Source: Synaphobranchus kaupii
Lineage: Eukaryota > Chordata > Actinopteri > Anguilliformes > Synaphobranchidae
Assembly (NCBI GenBank): GCA_029718625.1
Contig: CM056376.1
Coordinates: 118,281,906 to 118,345,905 of the forward strand
Direction: 5' to 3'
Length of the DNA: 64,000 bases
Shown here: in pieces, positions 57,801-64,000 of the stretch
Layout of the letters: every line of letters starts with the position of its first letter
Position numbering within the stretch: the stretch's first letter is position 1
Made by a program: the position numbers and the translations under genes
Notes under the pieces: generated by a model
The model's input: the letters and a program-made list of their open reading frames with translations, nothing else
What the model was told of the DNA's origin: nothing
Database searches by the model: none

Positions 57801-59785
57801 TACTTCTAGCAACAGCCCAATCCATCACGCTGTGCAAGCGTAAAAATTTAATGCTTGCTTAAGTGTGTTGCTACTCAAAGACAGGGGCAGAGTGCAAAGT
57901 GCCCTTCACTTGAACATGGATATGGACCTAATCTGTGTGGACACTCAGCTTCTGTGCCTTGGCAACACTATCACATAAGGGTACTTGTGAAAAAAGCTTT
58001 AATTGGGAGAGAGTAACAGCGCGGATGCACCTTCCAGTCTGATGAGCCACTCTTAAACAGGACTGAGGCAGTGACTCCTCACTGCCTTCCAGCTAGCTTT
58101 CTTTTATTTTTAACTCGTCTCCAACGGCCCTGGAAAATGTTGTCACATGAAGAGTAAATGAAGGAGTCAGCCTGTTTCTCAGAGCCCAGTTATAGCTGAA
58201 GGAACGCAGAGGGGAATTAACTGATTATTAAGATCTCCTCAGTACAATAAAGTCCATTTTTAGCAAGGCTTTCATACTAGGCCACTGACCTTGAAATTTT
58301 CTCCTATTTACTGGCAGAGAGATCCAAACCTGATCAGTTAATAATAATGATAATGAACTAAATGCATTAGGATGTCTGTTTTTGTGACTAAAACGACAAT
58401 GAAAAACATTCACAGTTTACATTTAGCTCTTATCCAGAGCGACTTATAATTAGTGCACAAAGAAAAAGCCTAGATTCATAAACACCAACATTCCAAGTAG
58501 CAATTAATGAGAGTGCAATGGTCAGTCCATAACAACCCAGTTATAGGTACTATAAGAATTACATGTGAAAGGAAGGGGGGGAGGGGGGTTGGGTAGGGAA
58601 ATATAGGATAGAAGGAAGATGTGGAAGAGAGGAATGGGAATCAGGGTGGAGAAGGGGGTGGGGGCATTCTATTCCTCTTATTCTTAACCTCTTTGAATAA
58701 AGACTAATTCAAAATATTGCATACCAAATGTCATGTATATACGGTCTTGTATATTAAGAATTGTCTTTACATAATCCAACTTATTATGGGGCAGGGAAAC
58801 ATAGCCTGGCAGAGACAGAGGCATTGTGAATCAAGTGTATTACTGCAGTAGAGTACTAATGCGCCTGGCAATAGCTTCTCTCCAGGGCTATTTTTAGTGT
58901 ACATTGTTTAGGCTATATCTTACAAACATGTGTTCCCACTCACAAAAGCAAGTAAAGCACTCATTCACAAATTTAATTATGGTCTGTAATTTAGTCCTGT
59001 AACACACAGCACATTTCAACAGTATGGAATAACAGTCAAAACAAATGCTTACACACCAACACTGCTATAAGTGATGAAAGTAGACATTAATTAGATGTTC
59101 TAATAAGACATTAATGTAAAAAAAGTATAGACAACAAATCTGTAGAATACACTAAATTGTGTATGTAGCTAGTCTGTACAAAGCATGCTCTGGCTCTATT
59201 AGGGTATGTAATACTATGTCAAATCTGAGGAAGCTTTCAGTGTTAAATAAAATGAAGTCAAAACTTGGTGTGGCCATGTTCCCAACTTCAATCCACACAA
59301 CAATCATTGTCACTGTATTTAAAACCCATATTACTCATGTGACTGCATCTAGAGGATATAACCAACCTTTCACAGAGTCTAATGCCTTTAACCTTCCTTT
59401 CAGTGAGTCTAGAGCTCATGACCTTCCTGTGATTGAGTCGAGAGGCCACAGCACCCCTGTGGTCCAGGGTGATATTATAGCAACAGGCTTATTTGACCTC
59501 ACATGGCACCCAAGTTCTGGAGTAAAGGACACAGCTATATTATGAAAAGAGATTCAGGGAAGTATAGGATTACGTACCGGTGATGGTCCCGGCATCTCTG
59601 AGGATGATGTCCTTCGGGCTGACAGCCTCGCTCACAAACTGCTCCTCATCAGCATCGAGGGCGGAGTCTGGCGCCCGCTGCAGGATTCGGGGTCCCGAGG
59701 GGGGCGGGGCGGAGGTGGAGGCGTGGGGGTGCGAAGCTGCGGCGTCCAGCTTGGCTGCTTTTCACAGGAGCGCACCACGGGCCAT
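43899..59785 (-). CDS. trak1: Trafficking kinesin-binding protein 1, 5' end only
   Basis: TRAK1 (Milton homologue) links Miro on the outer mitochondrial membrane to kinesin-1 and dynein for mitochondrial transport. The minus-strand exon at 48983-49177 is nearly identical to the mammalian TRAK1 N-terminal region just before the HAP1_N coiled coil. Three separate start exons lie at 59578-59785 (long form), 52906-52909 and 43899-43965 (short form). All end in phase 1, as TRAK1 exon order needs. The coiled-coil body (expected next residues LCAERVGQMTKTYNDIDA) is not found in the remaining 43 kb of the minus strand, so the gene is incomplete here. TRAK2 is excluded by VCNSTDLPEVEII instead of VCSNEDLPEVELV. 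Family sequences are from memory. Confidence 0.9.
44200..44215 (-). promoter_or_regulatory. CCAAT box and CRE-like site before short trak1 exon
   Basis: On the minus strand TGACGTAGCCAATTGG combines a CRE/ATF half-site (TGACGTA) with a CCAAT box, about 240 bases before the ATG at 43965. The region between is GC-rich. It lies between a G17 run (44164-44180) and a C-run (44251-44270). Inference from motif and position. Confidence 0.5.
44251..44271. repeat. Poly-C tract
   Basis: About 20 C just upstream of the short trak1 promoter motifs. A matching G run is at 44164-44180. Confidence 0.9.
44290..46870. other. trak1 intron, mostly unassigned
   Basis: No exon recognised. It holds a G-run at 45685-45698. 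At about 46050-46130 there is a stretch (CAGGTTTGAAACTTACAACC, then GGTTGCCTAACCACCAGC) that resembles the tRNA-like box common in fish SINE-type repeats. Confidence 0.4.
46900..47578 (-). mobile_element. Tc1-like transposon, 5' half only
   Basis: On the minus strand the inverted-repeat-like end (CACTGTATATGTAAAAACAT) near 47578 leads to a transposase start at 47271 (MRTGEVSMAVKQAIMGWKN). After a frameshift the frame continues at 47147-46908 (KLSNSKQTGRPWATAVVDDR, then KYPFSTVEQIM and TTIKRRLHQR). This is the helix-turn-helix part of a Tc1 transposase. The catalytic half and the other end are missing. It lies inside a trak1 intron. Confidence 0.8.
47579..48560. other. trak1 intron, unassigned
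   Basis: No exon or complete element recognised. Confidence 0.4.
48585..48982. repeat. 60-bp minisatellite carrying copies of the trak1 exon donor
   Basis: Seven occurrences of GGCAGGGACTTAC at 58-62 base spacing. The last, at 48970-48982, is the true donor. Unit body: AGACAGAACAGCCACAGAAG then ACAGTCAGCGCTAAAGAGAG. On the trak1 sense strand each unit holds GTAAGTCCCTGCC. Confidence 0.93.
48983..49177 (-). CDS. trak1: trak1 shared N-terminal exon
   Basis: Acceptor CCCTGCAG, then (x)VCNSTDLPEVEIISLLEEQ, LPHYKLRADTIYGYDHDDWL, HTPLISPDTNIDLTTEQI and EETLKYF plus one base. It ends at the donor TTCC|GTAAGT, 195 nt in all. The only difference I note from mammalian TRAK1 is Thr for Ala after LISPD. 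The exon is flanked on both sides by minisatellites that contain copies of its own splice sites. Confidence 0.95.
49178..50262. repeat. About 61-bp minisatellite carrying copies of the trak1 exon acceptor
   Basis: About 17 units after the true acceptor. On the trak1 sense strand each reads TCTCTTTCTCCCTGCAG (or a TAG variant), then ATGTGTGTAACAGTACTGAT, the first bases of the exon. Units have period about 61, so long frames are open in all three plus-strand phases; these are not genes. Confidence 0.95.
50291..52905. other. trak1 intron between shared and alternative start exons
   Basis: AT-rich, no exon recognised. Frames at 50744-50980 and 51805-52005 have no known domain. Confidence 0.4.
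52906..52909 (-). CDS. trak1: trak1 alternative start exon (ATG-A, then donor)
   Basis: On the minus strand GGCACCATGA|GTAAGTAC gives an ATG and one more base, then a consensus donor. Splicing to the shared exon gives M-N-V-C-N-S-T-D, in frame. The upstream sequence is GC-rich, like a promoter with a 5' UTR. Only four coding bases lie here, so the call rests on the strong donor, the context and the phase. Confidence 0.5.
52910..53265 (-). promoter_or_regulatory. GC-rich candidate promoter of the ATG-A trak1 start exon
   Basis: CpG-containing, GC-rich sequence directly upstream of the ATG at 52909, with a purine-rich block at 53160-53250. Promoter role is inferred. Confidence 0.4.
53266..55205. 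other. trak1 intron, unassigned
   Basis: Overlapping open frames at 53997-54519 lack known domains and splice context. A (CA)n run is at 54830-54880. Confidence 0.4.
55213..55519. mobile_element. Short MITE with TTAA target duplication
   Basis: The left end AGGGTAAGTACACCC and the right end (reverse complement AGAGTAAGTACACCC) are 15-bp inverted repeats with one mismatch. TTAA flanks both sides (55209-55212 and 55520-55523). Its 307 bp have no coding capacity. TTAA duplications point to the piggyBac or Kolobok superfamilies. Confidence 0.8.
55524..58410. other. trak1 intron, unassigned
   Basis: Mixed sequence. A CpG-rich stretch near 55960-56160 has open frames without known domains. CA-rich repeats lie at 57340-57500. 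Confidence 0.4.
58417..58565 (+). repeat. Fish dispersed repeat (CTTATCCAGAGCGACTTA type)
   Basis: TTTACATTTAGCTCTTATCC followed by AGAGCGACTTATAATTAGTG is the signature of a very common fish interspersed repeat. Confidence 0.65.
58566..59577. other. trak1 intron, unassigned
   Basis: No exon recognised. At 59340-59470 a loose repeat of about 33 bases (GAGTCTAGAG, CCTTCCTGTG) keeps a frame open by chance. Confidence 0.4.
59578..59785 (-). CDS. trak1: trak1 long-form 5' exon (open frame interrupted by TGA)
   Basis: On the minus strand the frame LDADEEQFVSEAVSPKDII then LRDAGTIT plus G ends at the donor ACCG|GTACGT. Joined to the shared exon it gives TITDVCNSTDLPEV, which parallels SITDVC in TRAK2 and CDVC in TRAK1. 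An ATG in good Kozak context (CACACATGG) at 59785 is in the same frame, but a TGA follows seven codons later (59764-59762). The frame then stays open to the donor. Either the exon really starts at the acceptor CTGCAG|CGG (59677) and the start codon is elsewhere, or the TGA is a mutation, a sequence error or a short upstream frame. The N-terminus has no close mammalian match that I recall. Confidence 0.6.
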
Positions 59786-59903
59786 GTGTGAGGTCAGGTG
59801 CGGGCCGCGAGGTCGGGCAGGTGGGGAGGCAGCCCGGAACGGGGGCCCTTCTCTGCACAGCTGAGGGACGAAAGAGAACACCTGTAAAAACCAGGGTGGG
59901 AAA

Positions 59904-59934
59904 ACTACAAGTCCCAGCCCACAGCTTATCCAAT
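59904..59934 (-). promoter_or_regulatory. ZNF143-like motif and CCAAT box upstream of long trak1 exon
   Basis: ACTACAAGTCCCAG (59904-59917) matches the ZNF143/Staf promoter motif. CCAAT on the plus strand (59930-59934) is a CCAAT box in reverse. They lie 120-150 bases upstream of the ATG at 59785. The pair is typical of housekeeping promoters. Function is inferred. Confidence 0.5.
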
Positions 59935-59939
59935 GAGAC

Positions 59940-61887
59940 ACCTCCTACATACACTGGGGTCAGCACAAACCACACTGGACTTTTTAAAACATGACTTACA
60001 TTAAAGTGGCCAATTTCACAGTTATTTATTCATGTATTTTAAGATACTATTGTGATGTCCTCGCTCCAATTGCTGTAAACGAGCATTTCGTTTTGACTCA
60101 TTTGAATGTGAGTGGAAAGGCTAGTGCAAAGTGCATACAGTGTATTATAAATACAGTGTGTTTTTCACAAGCATCTCAGCCCTGAGGGTTCGGATCACTG
60201 TGGTTTGAACAGCGCTGCCCTGAGGGCATCTGGGGTTACAGCAGGCCATGGCTGATCATCAGGAGACTGCGTGCAGTAGTGACACGCCCATGAGTCACTC
60301 AGAAATGCAGAGTCCCCCGAACATGAATCCAACAGTCACATTACGCAAACACTCGAAACCCAATCTACAGCGTGCCTTAATTATATTAATAATGTACCTG
60401 CAGATAGCCATACGATAGCGGCCCACATCACAGGTTTTAAATTTACTGTCAAACCAATGAATAGCAGGCTGTAGGATATGCCAAAACCCAGCCACTCTGT
60501 GTAATAACAACAGGAAACTGAAAGAATGGAGAGGCGCTCTGTGAAAACTCCGATTGCCTCTTAATATAAGCCCACTTATGACCCCCAAGGCAGTTTGTAA
60601 TCCAAGTCTGGAACTTGGCCAGAGAAGGCAGACAAAGACAGATTCCACCGTACCACAGATCTGCTGCTTCAAACAGAGAAACAGAAAAAAAAACGTCCAG
60701 CAAACGTGCCAACCGCTGCTGCCATTAGACTTTATCAGCGAAGATAGAGCCGAGGTCAGCCGTGTCACAATACAGCTCCATCACGTCTTTACAACTCCAG
60801 GACACCAATGCAGCAATACAGCTCACGCAGCACAATGTCACTCTGCTGAGCGAACCTAACCACGACTCGGTATGTCCCAGTGCACCTCAGCACAGCTAAG
60901 AACTTACATTCCAGTTCTATGCACCCATTGTTTTTTTAACTAACAGGATAAAATAAGAGTACAGTCCATTTGATTGAGAATGACTTTATTGGTTTGGCTC
61001 ACCTTCACTGATTAACAAGTGTGAGTCTTGGCTCTTTAAAGTCTTACCATGAGTACTCTGTTCTGTGGAGGTATATAGCTGGTATCTAAAATAGATTTAT
61101 CATATTTGCCGTCAGCTTATTAGTGACTGATTAAAGACAAAAACAACCCTGGTCTTGCCTTGGATATATGGGAGACCGACATGAGGTGACATTACATAGA
61201 GAAGAAATACAAGCTCAACTGCAGTAACTATACAGGCTATACCGAATATCTATCCATTTCAAGAGTAGGCCTACCAGTAACAATAATAAACTGGGGGTAA
61301 AGGGGAGTCTAAAGACTGACTATTAGGCAATTATTGTGTGAGGAGTTCTGTGAAGAACAGGTGTTCAATGCTCAACACCAGTAGGAAGCCAAGACGTTCA
61401 CTTGAAAATGCATAACAGTGTGATAGCTGTGTACCTTATCTGTATTTTTAAAAATCACATTCCGAAATGCTCAATATTTAGACGTGCACTGCTCTCTCAC
61501 TACACAACACCAACCCTTATTACGGTGTTTGCATCAATAGCTGTGCACTTCCATCTGATACTGAATATCTGATATTATTGGTTTCAAAATGCCAAAGGTC
61601 AAAAAAGATCAAAGGGCCTGCTCACATTTACAATAAAATTAGGTTACGTTAGCAACGCCCTCCTCATTGTGAGGGATTTGATTACAGCAGAGAGGTCACT
61701 GAGCCTGCTGGGACATTAGTAAATATAGACTGAGACCATGAATGCAGGGGTGAGGGGAACCTTCCGAGGTTATATACGCACTACCCCACATCAGCCCTAC
61801 AGAAACCAGCATGCCCTCTGAGCCCCCAAGGGCCCATCAATGTGGGCCTTAGTACTCTGCAACCGTATGTCCCAGTCATCTTGTGGT
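59940..61887. other. Upstream of long trak1 exon, unassigned
   Basis: No exon recognised. The 157-codon minus-strand frame at 60295-60768 shows no known domain. Confidence 0.4.
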
Positions 61888-62144
61888 CACCCTTACAAAA
61901 ATATAGGCCGTCCAGCAAATTTGCAGCATTGTTGCAACAGGTTTGCAGCAAGCTCATATTTTCACATGCAAATTAGCTTTGTGGGAACTGCCATTCACTG
62001 CTGGCAAAGTTTTAAGTTTGCCACTATTGGCAAAGTCTGACAAACCTCTGGCAACATTTTGTGGAAAACAATTTAGTTTGCGGCACATGCGCTACATATT
62101 AGCTGCAAGTTTGTAGCAAACTATCCAGTTTTGTAAGGGCAGTG
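61888..62144. mobile_element. MITE with CCCTTACAAAA inverted ends
   Basis: The left end CACCCTTACAAAAATA pairs with the right end GTTTTGTAAGGGCAGTG. The interior repeats GCAAATTTGCAGC- and GGCAAAGT-type phrases. No coding capacity. Superfamily not determined. Confidence 0.55.
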
Positions 62145-62745
62145 TGGGCCTCAGTTCTTTGGGCTGTGTATATTTGTCATGTAGAGGTCAACGTTGGCCT
62201 CAGTACTTTGGGTTGTGTATATTTGTCATGTAGAGGTCAATGTAGGCCACAGTACTTTGGGTTGGGTATATTTGTCATGTAGAGGTCAACGTTAGCCACA
62301 GTACTTTGGGTTGTGTATATTTGTCATGTAGAGGTCAATGTAGGCCACAGTACTTTGGGTTGTGTATATTTGTCATGTAGAGGTCAATGTTAGCCACAGT
62401 ACTTTGGGTTGGGTATATTTGTCATGTAGAGGTCAATGTTAGCCACAGTACTTTGGGTTGGGTATATTTGTCATGTAGAGGTCAATGTTAGCCACAGTAA
62501 TTTGGGTTGTGTATATTTGTCATGTAGAGGTCAATGTTAGCCACAGTACTTTGGGTTGTGTATATTTGTCATGTAGAGGTCAATGTAGGCCACAGTACTT
62601 TGGGTTGTGTATATTTGTCATGTAGAAGTCAACGTTGGCCTCAGACTTTGAGTTGTGTATATTTGTCATGTAGAGGTCAGTGTAGACCTCAGTACTTTGG
62701 GTTCTGTATATTTGTCATATAGAGGTGTGTGAGCTTCAGTACTCT
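62145..62745. repeat. 49-bp minisatellite, about 12 units
   Basis: Units AGCCACAGTACTTTGGGTTG then TGTATATTTGTCATGTAGAG and GTCAATGTT. Period confirmed at 62247 and 62296. Confidence 0.92.
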
Positions 62746-63129
62746 GGGCCTGTGTCCCTGTGCTGGGAGCTTGGCAGGGTGCAGCAGTACTGGTTGAATT
62801 AGATGCTGTCTCATAGATCACAGTGGGATGCCTTGTATTACTGGTTGGGTCCCTTGGGGGTGACACCAGAGCCCTCAGTATGCTTCCACATGCAGAAACC
62901 AATCAGCAAAGCCATCAGTCCCTGGCTTTTTGCACTCACATTCTTACACACACACACCCACAACACAATTATCCACCTTTCTGAGACACTGTGCAGTTAT
63001 AAAAATTTTAAAATAAATAAAAAACTAACAGTTTGTATCCTTTCTGTGAATTGTTTGCATATACATTAAGTGTGAGGATCTGTCCCCCTTTTTTGTTGTT
63101 CCCCCCCACAACAATACATATCCTGCATA

Positions 63130-63450
63130 CATATTAGATGTCATTGGCGAGTGCTCGCTGTGCCAGCATGGACGCCCTTCTTCATAGCACTCTCTCTCGC
63201 CCCTGCTCCCGTGTCCTACAGCAGTGCATCGTGGGCCAGAAAGCTTCCCAGGAGCCGCACGCGGAGGAAGCCGTGCAGAAAATCGGCTGTGACCCCGAGT
63301 GCCGCGGGCCGGCGCGAGACGGCGCGCCCACTGCAGACGCGCACACACGTGAGGACACCTCGGGTACGAGCGATTCAAATGAAAACACCCCGCGGGCCGG
63401 GGGGAGAGCGCGGCTCAAACAACAACAGTGGGCAGCCTGCACGCGCAGCG
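63130..63450. promoter_or_regulatory. CpG-rich block
   Basis: GC- and CpG-rich sequence stands out from the AT-rich surroundings. It could be a promoter or distal first exon of trak1, or of an upstream neighbour. The long frames on both strands here are typical of GC-rich DNA and show no known domain. Confidence 0.35.
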
Positions 63451-64000
63451 CCGTGGGGGAGATGCCATTTATGTATGCCGTTTGTCGGCGGCTCAATGGC
63501 TCTGTCTTTTTGTGGTTCTCTACCCACGCTTTCAAGATTCTCACAGGCAATTGCTTCATTATTATACAACCCCCACCAACGCCACCATAGCAACAGTGCT
63601 TTCTATACACATGGCCTCTTTGTGACGGTCAGGTGGAATTCAAACTAATTGTCTGAAATCCTGAGTCTGAGAGTTTTCCACCCCCTTCTTTCTGATTTTT
63701 CTCATTTTCACAAACTGCATCGATCGGCAGTCAGATCAGAAATGCTCTTAATAACAAGGGTGTGACTGATTCCAAGTTGAAATGGTCATTGTGATAAATG
63801 TTTTCCCACATTTCCCCATTCTTTCTTTATTTCATTTATAAATATTGATCATAATACCATAAAATACTAGCCTCAATCATGCAGAACGGAAGCCACAAAA
63901 AAAATTGTTCCTTGTAAATAATTACGAACATTTTTTCACATTCTTATTAACTTTCGCAAAAGAATGTTTGTATGTGAAAGGCGAATGTAAACCATTGTAT
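63451..64000. other. No feature recognised
   Basis: AT-rich sequence with no exon or element that I recognise. Confidence 0.4.

Noticed and set aside
60295..60768. 157-codon minus-strand frame upstream of trak1
   Set aside because: No recognisable domain, no in-phase donor linking it to trak1, and an overlapping frame is also open.
63138..63648. 150-165 codon frames on plus and 142 codons on minus
   Set aside because: Simultaneous open frames in a CpG-rich block with no known domain. More likely a promoter region than a coding exon.

Overview
The window comes from a vertebrate nuclear genome, almost certainly a ray-finned fish. Genes are split by long introns, there are many (CA)n/(TG)n microsatellites and minisatellites, and Tc1/mariner, hAT-like and Sleeping Beauty-type transposon remains sit beside widespread fish dispersed repeats. 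There are no bacterial genes, operons or CRISPR arrays. Nearly all long open frames are artefacts of simple repeats.

Two real genes are visible, both on the minus strand. The left part holds the first six coding exons of a skeletal-muscle-type calsequestrin (casq1): exon 1 at 21884-22120, exon 2 at 5648-5741, exon 3 at 5251-5351, exon 4 at 3286-3397, exon 5 at 2446-2519 and exon 6 at 641-771. All splice phases agree. They encode the signal peptide and the first two of three thioredoxin-like domains; the third domain and acidic tail lie beyond position 1. The 16-kb intron 1 holds a LINE end, two Tc1-like transposons and a fold-back hAT-like element among several minisatellites. Introns 3 to 5 are largely minisatellite.

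The right part, beyond a 500-N assembly gap at 41753-42252, holds the 5' end of trak1, the mitochondrial kinesin/dynein adaptor. One shared N-terminal exon is at 48983-49177. Three alternative start exons are at about 59578-59785 (long form), 52906-52909 and 43899-43965 (short form). All three end in phase 1, so each can join its partner exon. No body exon of trak1 follows anywhere downstream on the minus strand. Instead the left contig carries casq1, a gene not near TRAK1 in human, so a scaffolding misjoin at the gap is a strong possibility.

The most unusual structure is around the shared trak1 exon. It is bracketed by two minisatellites that each copied one of its splice sites. On the upstream side about 17 units of roughly 61 bp each carry a pyrimidine tract, a 3' splice site and the start of the exon. 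On the downstream side six units of about 60 bp each carry a GTAAGT 5' splice site.

Between the genes (about 22.3-41.7 kb) lie DNA-transposon remains, including a hAT-like element with an exact 8-bp target duplication and a mariner-type element nested in a larger transposon. Candidate promoters are a TATA/E-box pair before casq1, a CCAAT plus ZNF143-like pair before the long trak1 exon, a CCAAT plus CRE pair before the short trak1 exon, and GC-rich DNA at 52.9-53.3 kb.
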